From NCBI RefSeq assembly GCF_022682495.2, contig NC_071394.1:27500470-27564469 (forward strand): 64,000 bases of DNA, written 5' to 3'. Position numbers and translations under genes: made by a program. The DNA comes from Desmodus rotundus (taxonomy: Eukaryota; Chordata; Mammalia; Chiroptera; Phyllostomidae). Every line of letters starts with the position of its first letter. The stretch's first letter is position 1. Shown piece by piece: positions 1-12,412 of this stretch. The notes below the pieces were generated by a model that worked only from the letters and a program-made list of their open reading frames with translations, made no database searches and had not been told where the DNA came from.

Positions 1-1799
1 CTCTCTCAGTTTCTTCATTCTTTTATAAATAAGTATAAACTGTGCTTGAAATTGTACAGAAATATTCCCCAGAACTGCTGTGGATAAAGTAGCCTGTGTT
101 CATGGGTTACTGACTTTCCCATGGGGCAGGGTCCTGTATTCCATTCTCCAGCTGTACCTGTGCTCCCATTCTTGCTCAACGAAGAGGGCAGGCCTAACAC
201 AATGCCACCCTTTTGAAAGGGGAGGAAAATTCTTTTCCTTGAAAGAGAGCTTCTAGGTCTAAGGGCTTAATAAAAAACAGCAGTCACACTATTTCCTTTT
301 GCTACCCATCTTCTATGCTCTAATCAGTATACTCAAATCTATCAGATGCCAATAATTCATTTCCCATTCTGTCTATTTCCCACTCTGCCCCAGACTCATA
401 CTGGTTCTCTGATTCTATTCACTGAGCATCTCTTCTTCTCCTAATATAGCTGAAGGTGTACATGCAAACAAATGCATTCGATCAATTATTGAGGTGTATT
501 TCATTCACAAGAGAAGTCAGGGAATTGTGCATTCGGTATTTGTAGAAGTATCCTGCACTAATCAAGGAGAATTAAACACATCTTAATGTACTTCATTTGA
601 ATCCTAAAACCTTTTGTTTTTACTTTATTAACCTAGAAATCTGAATCTGTTGTTGTTGGTCCGATTATTTCATTGTTACACAAAGCTTTGTTTTATTTTA
701 ACCAAATGTGCTCCCCCTCCAACTATGTAAGTCTTTAGACTTTATTTAAGAGAGATAATTTTAGGAGATAAAGTTTTAAGACACTTTACAAAAGCTTTGT
801 TAATAAGAAGATGCCTGATATCCAAGTCAAATCACAATGCACAATATATTTTCAAGGTTTTCACTGGAATAAAAAATGCTCATTTAAAGTTTTGGAAAAA
901 CATTATTGTTATTTTTTTGGCAACAAAACACAATGACAAACAAAGCTCCCTTAACAATGTAAAGACAGTGGCACAGTGACTCAAGGCAATGGCAGATATT
1001 TTACTTTGATGTTTAATGTAGTTCGCAGAACACCAGTTGACTTTATTCTTCAGAACACATTTTAAAATGGCAGTGATGGATTTTCAGGCCTGGTTACACC
1101 TACCAGGAAAATGATGCAACCATTATTCACCTCTCCCAACTATGGTTTTTACTGGCATCTTCTATGAGTTACACTTTGGCACGCTTCTAAACATCATCAG
1201 GCCACAAGCTCAGTCTAAATCAAATATTTTTACAAACTAAACAATCCAGTGCTAAAAACTACCCAAGTTACAAAGACCTAATGCTGTTTCCGTTCCAAGG
1301 ACTGGGCTATTTTATAGGGGAAAAGCACTCACAACATTAAAAGGGAAATGGAGTTTTAACCCAGAGGAACTGGCCTGGCCAGAGCGTTAGAAAAAACACT
1401 GTAAGGATCAAACCTGCACTGGCCACCAGCAGACAGACATAACCCACTAGTGACCTCTGTATGTCACGAGCCCACATAATGTATTATCTAGGTTAGTTAG
1501 TTCATTTAGTATCAGGTAAGTTAAGTTAGAAACAGAAGAAAAAATCAGTTTCATAGACATGGCTTACACCCCTTATTCTGGCTAATACTTTAGCAAATCT
1601 GAGCTACTGTTCACATTATTATTGCAAAAGAACCATTCAAGTGAAGTGCACGTTCTACTAATGACAAGTGAATAGCATTATCTCTGCATGTGCAGAGTAT
1701 ATGATTTTCAAAAAGCTGAGGGAATGCATATAAGCAATCCTGGGAAGCCAACCTAACAAATCAGTGAGGCCTTCCTTTTTATACACTGAATACAGACAC

Positions 1800-1915
1800 A
1801 CTAAAGCATACTCTCTGTAGTTGTGGCAAGTGTTAACTTGAAATTAGGTACACAGTGACTAGCATATAATAGGTATATTGAAAAATGTGCATTGAATGAA
1901 TGAATGCAAGCATAC
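1800..1915 (+). repeat. MIR-type SINE relic (3' end)
   Basis: The stretch with acacagtgactagcatataa followed by gcattgaatgaatgaatgc resembles the MIR/L2 tail (cacagtgcctggcacatag ... ttgaatgaatg). It is heavily diverged. Confidence 0.45.
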
Positions 1916-2279
1916 CTGGTTTCCTTGCAGGTCTGGGAAAGCCATATTACATCAAGTGCTACAAAAGTAATACTTAGGAAGCCACAAGCAATTTCATTAT
2001 ACATTTTCCTTTCCCTTTAAAAACAAAAACCATTACTCTTTACTTGAGGAGTTCTGTAACTAGACCAACGTTCAACAGCCCTACTGCTCTCTCACACTTC
2101 TATCACCTCTACTGGCAGTTTTATCACATAGGGCTTCCTACTGGTCAATTGGTGTGCAAACCAGCACAGCATCAGCCCCTCTATCACTGTCAATTCTTTG
2201 CCTAGAGGCATTCATTAAATATAACCAACGTTTATTCATTTAGCAAATTGGTACTAAGCTCCCACATGGTATGTGAAAA

Positions 2280-2930
2280 ACAAGAGCAGGGTGAAAGAGA
2301 CCAGGAGTTCTAAGGAAGGCTGCAGTTTTAAATGGGGTGGTCCTGACAGGCCTCGTTGCTCCTAGGAAAGAGCTTCTGTAAAGGCCTGGAAGCAGGACCA
2401 CCAGCAGCAATCAGGGAGGAGCAAGGAGGTGAGGGTGGCGGGAGTGGAGTAAGCAATGGGGAGTGTGGTGTGAGAGGAGTGGGGGGCAAGATGTTATAGG
2501 GCCTGGAAAGTTGTCCTTCTAAAAACTAGCTCTTCTCTCAGAGAAATTGGAGCCAGTGAAGAAAGCTTTTGAGGGGACAACAGAATCAGTTAGTTCAGGT
2601 TTTAAAAGGATCCCACTGGCTGCTGTAATGAGAATATAAGGCAGGCAGAATAGGGTGCAACGCGGAGATGTGACAGGAGGCTCCTACTTAGCAAACAGGG
2701 TGAGAGGTGACGTGACTTGGACCAGGGCCAGCAGTGAGGGTGGTGAGAAAGTCTAATTCTGGATATATTTTGAAGGTAGAGCCAACAGGGTTTTCTGACA
2801 GATCAGATGTGATGTATAATAGAAAAAGAGGAGGTGAGTATGACTTCATAAATTTTGGCTTTAGCAACTATAAAAAATGGGAGTCGCCAGTGACTGATAG
2901 GAAAACAGACGACGGGTGGAGCAGGTCTGG
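2280..2930 (+). repeat. Ancient placental interspersed repeat, family not named
   Basis: This stretch contains phrases I recognise from a mammal-wide repeat: ggaagcaggacc, ggagccagtgaagaaagctt, cccactggctgctgt, cttggaccagggccag, and ggatatattttgaaggtaga followed by gccaacagg. A 103-codon open frame at 2734-3045 lies in it and is not a gene. Weaker relatives appear near 17.1-17.65, 50.15-50.34 and 60.27-60.69 kb. Confidence 0.5.
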
Positions 2931-3259
2931 AGGAAGAGAACGTCAGCAGCTCCACTTTGAGCACACTAACCTCCCCCAGCAAAATGCCATAACCCTCACA
3001 TCACGATCCCTGTTCATTCCCCGTGTGTACTTATTTAAAGATTAAAAGTAAATCTACTGCCTTTTACTTCCTAGGCGTTCTAGCTAGAACTGTAGTGGAG
3101 ACCTTACATAACACAGTTTTATTTGTTAGAGCTAACATTTCTCTCACTGCAGTAGCTGGAAATTCTAGTCTGCCAATCAAGCATTAAGAAAAGATCCTGC
3201 TCGCATTTCTTTTACCAAAAACAAATGTGTTTGTAGCTTCTTGTCCCTCGCTGCAAGAG

Positions 3260-3480
3260 TAATTTAAGCAGGATGAAATGGCTCTGGAATGAGAATCGGA
3301 AGACCTGTAGGTCAAGTGTTTGTTCTTCACTCACGTGTGATGGAAAGTTATCGCACTTGGATGTCACTGATGACACACAGAAGGGACAAAATACCTACCC
3401 TATAGGAATGGTGTGAGGTTAGATTAAAAGATGTAAATGAAAAAGTTTCATGGATGGTAAGGATCCTACCAATGATAGAG
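3260..3480 (+). repeat. MIR SINE relic
   Basis: It has the MIR order: a tctggaatgagaatcggaag core, a gatg...tcgcacttggatg middle, and aaatacctaccctatagg followed by gtgtgaggttagattaaaag near the 3' end. The copy is diverged. Confidence 0.5.
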
Positions 3481-3667
3481 TTGTTATTATCTATTGCTTG
3501 ACAACAAATTTACACATGACTGCTGTATTGTTTATGTTCATTCATTTAATCATTCATGCATTCCACCATCTTACAAAAAGGAATGAATGGAGATAAAAGT
3601 TCTTTGAATAATCTCTTAACAAAGCAGGGAAAGACTTCTGAGAAGCTTTCTGGAGGTTTCTTCATTC

Positions 3668-3869
3668 TTTAACCCCATGCCCTTCTAAGCTCTGCGCAGA
3701 CAATGGTTACAAAAATGTCTGATTCCATTATAATGAATTCTGCAAAAAAACACAACTTTCTGGAAGTCCTGTCACTCTTAAGCCCATGCCCTTCTAAGAA
3801 CTGTCTAGACAGTGGTTACAAAAATGACTTTTCTCACACAGGTCTGATTCCATTGTAATGAATTCTGCA
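3668..3869. repeat. Imperfect two-copy tandem duplication
   Basis: The block ccatgcccttctaag ... ggttacaaaaatg ... tctgattccattataatgaa occurs at about 3674-3746 and again at about 3784-3869. The second copy has a short insert (acttttctcacacagg) before the last part. The period is about 110 nt. Confidence 0.7.
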
Positions 3870-4731
3870 ACAAAACAGTCATTAAAATAAAAGGACAAAA
3901 CAGCCCTGGCAAGGAGACAGGCGGCAGCAGGGTGAGGCGGAGGCGGCAATGCGAAGTGAGCTATGGTGCACGTCACTGAAGAGTCAAAGGGACTCGGTCC
4001 AAAGAGCTGGGGTGAGGACAGAGCGGACTCTGAGGATCTAAGTTGTGGGAGATGAGAATGATGACATATGGCAGAAGAGGGAAAAGCGAGTGCAGGGGAC
4101 TAAAGTCAAGGTCTTGGTGCTGACTACTGTCCATTTATTTTGTAAGACCTTTGGCCTGCCCTGCATTCTTATTTATGGAAAAGAGAGGGCACGCTAGTAA
4201 TCTTTCTCAACCACATCACTACACATTAGAGAGACGGCAAATTTTGCTGAAAAGGAAGATAGGTGCCCCATGTTCAGAGGTAGAATCTCCATTTCTTACG
4301 AGGCTTGGTGAGTTAACAATAGAACATGTTCCATTGTATCTCAAACAAACAAATACCAAAATGCTGGGGAAATAATCTCAAGACTTAATAATTTTTTCTT
4401 AACTGATGAAGTCTGGGAGAACTATGAGGATCCTTTAGTAACTGTTTCTCCACTATGCTCACAGACACAATTTTATTATGGAAATTCTTACTGTGTGCCA
4501 CAATTACTCACTGGTGGGGGTGTCTTCTGACACAGGGTATGAGCTTCTCAAGGTTGGGAAGGTATTTTATTCATCCTTGTAAACACAGAGCTTCTGGCAC
4601 ATACTTAATAGTCAAAAAAAAGTCTCTTTCCTGATTCCCCTTCTACGTACATTGTCCCTCAAAACCTTTATTTCTGAATGGCTAAATCCAGAGCTCTTTT
4701 AGTGAGAGCTCATATATATGGGGGTAGGTGG

Positions 4732-4786
4732 GGGATCCTGTCCGAAAGTATCCAGCCATGTACTATGAATAATAGACACATTTATT
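4732..4786 (-). mobile_element. Mariner fragment: 3' terminal inverted repeat, split off by an L1
   Basis: The sequence cctgtccgaaagtatccagc and the following catgtactatgaataatag match the reverse complement of the 3' end of the mariner at 44.64 kb (ctttctggacagacc). The rest of this element resumes at 9136, on the other side of a minus-strand L1. The last ~19 bases (ending agacacatttatt) are a diverged copy of the start of the right-hand part and are read as the L1 target-site duplication. Confidence 0.8.
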
Positions 4787-7700
4787 TGTTATTTTTGATT
4801 TCATCTTTATTGTATTTTATCATTACCATTTAGTCCCCTTATACCCCCTCCCCTCAGCAATCACCACACTGCTGTCCATGCCCATGACTCCTTTTTCCTT
4901 TTTGCCCAATCCCTCCACCCCCCAGCCTCTCCCCAATAGCTGTCGTCCTGCTCTCCTATGAGTCCATCCCCATTTTTCTTGTTAGTTCGGTTTGTTCATT
5001 AGATTCCACATATGAGTAAAATCATATCTCATTTGTCTTTCTCTGAGTGGCTTATTTCACTTAGCATAATGTTCTCCAGGTCCATCCATGCTGTCACAAG
5101 GGTTAAATTTTGTTTGTTACAGCTCAGTAGTATTCCATTGCATAAATGCCCCACTGTTGTTTTATCCACTCATAGACTGATGGACACTTGGGTTCCTTCT
5201 ATATCTTGGAGACTGTAAATAATGCTGCAGTGTACACAGGGATGCCTATGTTCTTCCAAATTAGCATTCTGGGTTTCTGGGGGTATATTCCCAGAAGTGG
5301 GATTGCTGGGTCAAAAGGCAGATCCATTTTTAATTTTTTGAGGTATCTCCATACTGTTTTCCACAATGGCTGCATCAGACTGCATTCCCACCAACAGTGC
5401 AAAAGTGTTCCCCTTTCTCCACATCCTTGCCAGCACTTGTTGTTTGTTGATTTATTGATGATAGCCATTCTGACAGGTGTGAGATGGTATCTCATTGTGG
5501 TTTTAATTTGCATTTCTCTGATGATTAGTGATGTTGACCATCTTTTCATATGTCTATTAGCTATCTGTATGTCCTTTTTGGAGAAGTGTCTATTTTTGCC
5601 CGTTGTCCATTTTTTAATTGGGTTGTTTGTTCTTTTTGGTGTTGAGTTTTGTAAGTACTTTATAAATTTGGGGTATTAACTCCTTATCAGATGTATCAGC
5701 GAATATGTTCTGTTCAGTGGGTTGTCTTTTTATTTTGTTGATGTTTTCCTGTGCTGTGCAAAACCTTTTTAGTTTGATGCAGCCCTATTTGTTTATGTTT
5801 TATTTTTTACCCTCGCCTGGGGAGATGTATGTGATAAAATATTGCTACAAGCAATGTCTGAGATTTTGTTATGTTTTATTCTAGGATTTTCATGATTTTG
5901 GGTCTAACATGCAAATCATTCATCCATTTTGAATTTATTTTTGTGTGTGGTATAAGAAGGTGGTCTAGTTTCATTTTTCTGTATGTATCTGTCCAATGTT
6001 CCCAACACCAATTACTGAATAAACTGTCTTTAGCCCATTGTATGTGCTTGATTCCCATGTAGAATATAATTGACTATAAAGGTGTGGGCTTATTTCTGGG
6101 CTCTCTATTCTGTTCCATTGATTTATGTGTCTGTTTTTATGCCAGTACCATGCTGTTTTGATTACAATGGCCTTATAGTATAGTTTCATATTAGGTAGTG
6201 TTAATTCCTCCAGCTTTTTCTTTCTCCGTATTGCTGTTGCTACATGGGGCCTTTGTGGTTCCATACACATTTTTGAAATACTTTTTCTAGTTCTGTGATA
6301 TACGACACTGGAATCTTGATAGGAATTGCAGTGAATCTGTAGATTGCTTTGAGTAGTATGGACATTTTAATGATATTATTTTTTCCTATCCCTGAACATG
6401 GTATGTGCTTCCACTTATTTGTATCTTCTTCAATTTCTTTCTTCAGTGTCTTATAATTTTCTGAGGACACGACTTTTACATCCTTGGTTAGGTTATTCCA
6501 AGGTATTTTATTCTTTTTGTAACAGTTGTGAATGGGACTGTTTTCTTAATTTCCCTTTCTCTTAATTCATCATTGGTGTATAAAAATGCAACAGATTTCT
6601 GGATATTAATTTTGTCTCCTGCTACTTTGCTGAATTCATTTATCAGTTCTAGTAGTTTCTTGGTGGAATCATTGGGGTTTTTTATGTACAGTATAATGTC
6701 ATCTGTATATAATGCCAGTGAAATGCTATCAAGATATCAATTAAATCCATTTGATCTAGTGTGTCATTTAAGGCCACTGTCTCCTTGCTGATTTTCTGTC
6801 TGGAGGATGATTATCCATTGAAGTCAATGGGATGTTAAAATCCCTGACTATGACTGTAATTCTGTTGATCTCTTCCTTTATGTCCATTAAGAGTTGCATC
6901 ACATATTTAGGTGCTGCTATGTTGGGTGCATAAATGTTTACTATACTCTTGTTGGACTGTCCCTTTTATCATTATGTAGTGTCCTTCTCTGTCTCTTCCT
7001 ATAGCCTTCGTTTTAAAGTCTATTTTGTTGGATACAAATAGGCTACCCCAGCTTTTTTCCCCTTTCCATTTGCATGAAATATCTTTCTCCATCTCTTTAC
7101 TTTTAGCCTGTGTGTATCTTTCAATATGAGATGTGTGTCTTGGAGGCAGCATATACATGGGTCTTGTTTCCTTATCCATTCAGCTACCCTCTGTTTTTTT
7201 TGTTGGAGCATTTAAGCCATTCACATTTAAGGTGATGGTTTGTAGATAAGTATTTAGTGCCATTATTGTTAGACTATTTTCCTCTGTTTTTTCTTTCTCT
7301 TTTTCCTCTTCTTGTTCTTAAAGCTAGCCCTTTAACATTCGTTGCATTACTGGTTTGGTGTTAACCAACTCCTTTAGCTTTTTCTTTTCTGGGAAGCTCC
7401 TTATTTCTCCTTTGATTTTAAATATTAGCCTTGCTGGGTAAAGTAGCCTTGGTTGTAGGTCCTTGCTTTTCATCACCTTGAATATTTCATGCCACTCCCT
7501 TCTGGCCTGAAATGTTTCTGTTGAGAAATCAGATGACAGTCTAATTGGTGCTCCCGTGTAGGTAACTACCTGCTTTTTTTCTGTGGCTTTCAGGATTCTC
7601 TCCTTGTCTTTAAGCCTTATCATTTTCATTATGATGTGTCTGGGTATAGGTCTGTTTGGGTCCAACTTGTTTGGGACTCTCTGAGCTTCCTGGGCTTGTG

Positions 7701-9135
7701 CTTATTTTTCCATCACCAGATTAAGGAAGTTTTCAGTCATTATTTCTTGAAATAGGTTGTCGACCCCTTGCTTGCTCTCTTCTCCTTCTGGTATTCCCAT
7801 GATTCAGATGTTGTTAGGTTTCATGTTGTACAAAATGTTTCTTAAGCTCTCCTCATTTAAAAAATTTTTTCCCTCTTTGCTGCTTTGCCTGAGTATTTTT
7901 TTCTACCTTGTCTCCTAAATCACTGATTCAATCCTCTGCTTCATCTAACTTCATGTTTATTCCTTCCAGTATATTATTTATTTCAGATATTGCATTCTTT
8001 ATTTCTGACTGGTCCTTTTTCATGTTTCTATGTCTTTTTTTCATGCTGTTGAGTATCCTTATGATTATTACTCTGCACCCTCTTATCTGATAAACTGCTT
8101 GCCTCCAGCTTATCAGCTCTTCTTCTGGAGAATTCTCTTGTTCTTTCATTTGGGGTATGTTTCTTTGTCTTCCCATTTTGGCTGCTTCTTTGTGTTTGTT
8201 TCTATGTATTAGGCAGATCTGCAAATACTCCGGTGCAGACTTTGTCAGATGCTGCTTGCAACTGGCCATGGTCAACCTGTTTGGAGCTATCAGTGGTCCA
8301 CAGCATGTGGCTTCCTCTGCTGGGCTTGTTTGTGTGCAGAAATAACCAGGCTGTGCACCAAGATCAGCTTTTATCACTACTGGGCTTGGGACAGGGTCAA
8401 CTGAAGTCTCACAGAGCTCCCAGAGATCCGCCTTAGTTGTTAAACTACTTTGGTATGGCCTCCAGCTATAATCGGCAGCCAGGTTAAGCTCCCCAGGGTA
8501 GGGCAGCAAAATTCCTGTGAGTGGGTATGTTGCTTTCCCTTAGGCTGACACCATTTGGAGAGGAGTGCTGTGCATAAGGAAGATGGCTTTGGTAGTACAG
8601 GGAATGACTCAGCACAGGGGTCCTAGCAGCTGTTCCTTCAGTTTTCTCCCCGGAGCCACAAACCACAGACTCTCCTCAAGTGTCTCTAGTCCACTCTGCC
8701 CTCCCTCTGCTGGAGTCAAGGTAAGTGGCTACAAACAGAACTTTTTGCGTTGGCCCTTTAAAAGGCTTTCTGTGTCTCCAGCTGTCTCTCCCTGGTGGAC
8801 AGAAACGCTGCTGCTTTTCACAGCTGTAGGTTATTTGGGTTCCTTTTCCGGTTCTGGTGCTGTAGGCTGGGGTGCCCACCAATGTTGAAATATTCCTCCA
8901 GAACTTCAGCTACTGCCCATGGGAGTCCAGCCAGCCCTCTTGTGCCTCTTCTGTACTCTCTACTAGTCTTATAGTAAAGTTGTTTCTTCTCTCTGTCCGT
9001 GGTTATAAGGCTTCTCTCCAGCTAGTGTTCAATTGGTTATTCACCATGGTTTCTCTACAACTCAGTTGTAATTCCAGATTGGTCCTAGGAGAAAGTTAGT
9101 GTTGCTTCTACTTACTCCTTCACCATCTTGGATAC
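4787..9135 (-). mobile_element. LINE-1, nearly full length but lacking the reverse-transcriptase core
   Basis: Read on the minus strand, the order is 5' UTR (about 8.2-9.13 kb, starting near tatccaagatggtgaagg), ORF1 remnants (7928-8170, then 7324-7665 with the RNA-binding C-terminal part), ORF2 endonuclease start (about 7020-7230, QRVAEWIRKQDPCICCLQDT), ORF2 from the YADD position to the C-terminus (about 6720 down to 5190) and 3' UTR. The catalytic motif survives as YTDD at 6692-6709. Immediately upstream, near 6722, sequence jumps to the end of the endonuclease region, so roughly 1.8 kb of fingers and palm is missing compared with an ordinary mammalian L1. Many stops and frameshifts break both ORFs. 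It lies in the same orientation as the host gene and interrupts a mariner element. Confidence 0.92.
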
Positions 9136-9784
9136 AATATGATCGAGACATTTATTGAAGAAGATACAAGATACAAGAAACATTGTACATAGGACAATGA
9201 CTCCTCAGTCCCCTTCAAAGTAGGCACCTTGGGACTTTACACAGTTCTCCCAATTGCCATCAGCTGCCTTGTTGTATTTTCCTGAATCTCATCAACAGTG
9301 TGAAATCTCTTCCCTTTCAAAGGTGATTTTAGTTTTGGGAAAGCCGGAAGTTGCAGGGTACCAAATCTGGGCTGTAGGGTAGGCTGAGTCACCTGAGTGA
9401 TTTGATGTTTTGCCAAAAAACTTTGCATGAGATGTGATGCGTGAGCAGGCACACTGTCATGATGAAGCTGCCAATCACCAGTTGCCCATAGCTGTGGCCT
9501 TCTTAATTATCCGAATAGTTTCCATGGAGGAATGTTCAAGCTTATTGCATAATTTGATGCAGACTCGTTGCCATACTCACTCAGTCATTTTGAATGCGAT
9601 GGCCACACAGTACACATGCTCACTCAATGGCATCTACCGCCCCCACTGACTAGTACAGTGAAGTCGTTAATGTTCACATATGTGCATTCCAGTTCACTGT
9701 CAGATTACACTGTCAGATTACACTGATGTTGTGCAAACTGTTCTCATTCTATTAACAATGGTTAGACTTTTTCCAGAAAGTCCT
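9136..9784 (-). mobile_element. Mariner deletion derivative, main part (transposase pseudogene)
   Basis: On the minus strand the element runs from a terminal repeat near 9784 (ggactttctggaaaaagtct) to about 9136, where an L1 cuts it. The C-terminal part of a mariner transposase is readable: HDSVPAHASHLMQSFLAKHQ, then LKSPLKGKRFHTVDEIQENT. The expected SPDLAPCD motif is eroded to a glutamine-rich version. The middle of the gene, including the first catalytic Asp region, is absent. The copy at 44 kb lacks the same part. With the 4.73-kb fragment the original insert was about 0.7 kb. Confidence 0.85.
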
Positions 9785-12206
9785 AGAACTTCATTCTCTT
9801 TTTCTGCCATAGCATGCTCACACAAAATGGTTAATGCCAAGCAATTTCGAGACAGAAAGCACAGAATTTCAGACCATGAATTTCTTCATAAAGAAATGGA
9901 ATGCTCAACACATTATCATTCCAGCAAGTCACTTGAATCATCATTTAAGTTACACTATTGCTGTCTTCAGAAGAGAAATTTTGGCTTCTAGTTCTTCTTA
10001 CTGGTTTTTATTGTAACAATGTCAATCTTGTAAATTTACTTTTTTTTCAACATGTCATCATGAAAATATTCAAACACATCAAAAGATGAAAGAATTTTAT
10101 AGTAAGCCACTGTGTGTACTGTTTTATAGTAAATGTACCATCTAGATTCTCTAATGAATGTTTTCTTGTTCACTTGTTTTAGTAACTATCTAGGGACTAA
10201 ATGGGTTTCAGGAAATCGGCAATTTACTTCACTTATTGTTTGCAATTTAAAAAAAATCAGCAAAAATGTAAATATCAACCATTCTTATTTATTGAGTCCT
10301 TATGTGCTAAATCCTTTGCCTTCATTATTTTTAATCCTGACAAAATTCCTACAGAGAAACCGAGGCACAGAGAGTTACAGAAACTGACCAAGTGCCAGAG
10401 CAGGTCTTTGAAAGCTAAACTTACACCAAATTCACACTCTTTAACATTCCATGCTTCTCTGAAAAGACAAAAGAGAAAAAAACAAAACAAAACAAAACTG
10501 AAGCAGACATTATCGGTTACCTCCCATCATCCATTCTGATTTCCCTCATCCTAACAAAAACTAATTTTTCACGAAACTCCCTACCTTAGCCTGTGTGTCT
10601 CAGAGAAGGTTAACCCCACCCCCAGGACCAAGGGCTGTAATTGTTTCAGAAATTCAGGCCTAAGCCAGTTAGAAAAGAACTCCTTGCCATACTTTGTCCA
10701 GGAAGGGGCACCATTACCCAGTTTGGTCTAAATATTTTTAGGAAGAGGTTTTTCTCAGCACTTCTGTGGCAAAGCGTCCCCACCCCTGGAGGATTGCTTT
10801 GGGAAACAGCTGGATGAGTGAGGTGCAGACGTGTAGCTGAGAACTATGATGGCCATGGTGCCACCATGAGGAAAGCAGGCTAAGGATCAAGCCGATGTAT
10901 CAAGAAGAGCGCATCAGAGGAGGTCAAGAGAAAAGAAGCTGTGTTACACTGAGATAACCTTCAAATCTCTTGGTACCTCTGGATTTCAAGTTATGAGAGC
11001 CCATAAATTTCCTTATTGTATACATGTTCTTAGCGTTTTCTGTTTTTTTGTAGCCATAGACACAGCTGGTAGGGGAAACAGAAGAATACTTTAAAGGAAA
11101 CACGTGATAGCTAAAAGAGACCAGTTAAAGGACTGCAGGCACAGAGCTGCACGAAGGGCCCACTGAACTGAGGAGGCTGCAGCGAACGGCAGCTATTCTG
11201 CTGAACTTTATTCCCAGCGTTGGGCTTAGCAAGAGCAGCGGCAGCAGTTTCTTGAGGTGGTTCGTACACAACTCAGGCCTTCCTTGAAGAACAGTCCTTC
11301 TATTTCTATCCAAGATTATAAAGAAATGAATTCTAGTCAGACTTTAAAAAGTGTAGGGAACTCTTGCCAGTATCCCCCCACAAGTAGACAACCAGTTTTA
11401 CACCCAATTACAACTCCTTCCTTTTGCATTTGAGATTGCAAATAACTAGAGGTCGGCAGATTTGGGTTCTAGTTTAGGCTCTGTTGGATTATTCTTGCCA
11501 TTCACCTTTCCAGGATTCAGTTTCCAAACGTGAAAATCCCTGATAATTATTCATGAGGAGCATCTGAGAGATTATTTGTGAAATACAAACATGAGGAATT
11601 ATTACTAAGGGAATACAGTATGTTAACTACTGCTCATTGATAGAAGTTTTTTTTTTTTTAATTGGTTACTATTAAATAAAAAAACAATGCCAAGAAAATT
11701 GTCAAAATATTACTCAGAGGAAGCAGATTTGTTTTTTCCCTCTTCTTCTTCCCAGCTGGTTGGCACAGGTGGTGGTGAGCAAAGTGCAGTTCTCAAAGGG
11801 ACTGTGTTATTAAAGTTATAGTTACTATTTATTACCTTGGAAAGCAAAATGCAACTTACCAAGATGGGTATGTTTTGCAGGGGGAAGAGAGTATAATGAA
11901 ATAATACAATGCAACAGCTGAGAGATCATGGATCCGCTGTGCCAGGGCCGAGTATGAAGCTGGTAACCAACAAAAGTAGGAGAGAAAAAGGAATGGAAAA
12001 CACATTTTTTTCTGCTTAACAATTTTGCCTGAGTTGGGACCATTTATTCACTTTTCCATCTTAAAGCAACAAAGCGTAACGGATATAAAGGCAGACAAGT
12101 TGTTTATAAATCAGTGTGATGTCTCACATTGTCCTCTTGCTTCTTATAGGAGTTACACCCAAGTCTGACCTAAGCAAGTCATGTATTAAAACAATCTAGG
12201 TTTTAC
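9785..12206. other. Intronic stretch with old repeat traces
   Basis: AT-rich intron. At about 10.27-10.45 kb there is a diverged MIR/L2-type segment (ccgaggcacagagagttacag). At about 10.58-10.95 kb a moderately GC-rich stretch resembles a decayed MaLR-type LTR, but I cannot name it. A run of 12 T lies near 11.65 kb. No gene is seen. Confidence 0.4.
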
Positions 12207-12412
12207 CAGGCTGGTGTAGCTCAGTGGACTGAGCATGGGCTGCTAACCAAAGGGTCACTGATTCGATTCCTAGTCAGGGCACATGCCTGGGTTGCAGGCC
12301 AGGTCCCCAGTGGGAGCCATGTGAGAGGCAACCACACATTGATGTTTCTTTTCTCTCTTTTTCCCTCCCTTCTCCTCTCTCTAAAAATAAATAAATAAAA
12401 ATCTTTTAAAAA
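12207..12412 (+). repeat. Bat VES-type SINE (tRNA-derived), sense
   Basis: A tRNA-like head carries an RNA polymerase III A box (tagctcagtgg, 12217-12227) and B box (gattcgattcc, 12260-12270). It is followed by tcagggcacatgcctgggtt, a gtgagaggcaaccacacatt segment, a CT-rich stretch and an A-rich tail (ctaaaaataaataaataaaa). This layout is the VES SINE of yangochiropteran bats and is the best clue to the organism. It is a retroposon, not a functional tRNA gene. Confidence 0.9.

Noticed and set aside
2734..3045. 103-codon plus-strand frame
   Set aside because: It lies inside an ancient repeat with phrases found at several other places, and has no coding signature.
5188..5679. 163-codon plus-strand open frame
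   Set aside because: It is the reverse complement of L1 ORF2. The minus-strand frame 5199-5549 carries the recognisable ORF2 C-terminus.
12207..12280. Possible functional tRNA gene
   Set aside because: The tRNA-like head runs into a VES SINE body and A-rich tail, and its arms pair poorly.
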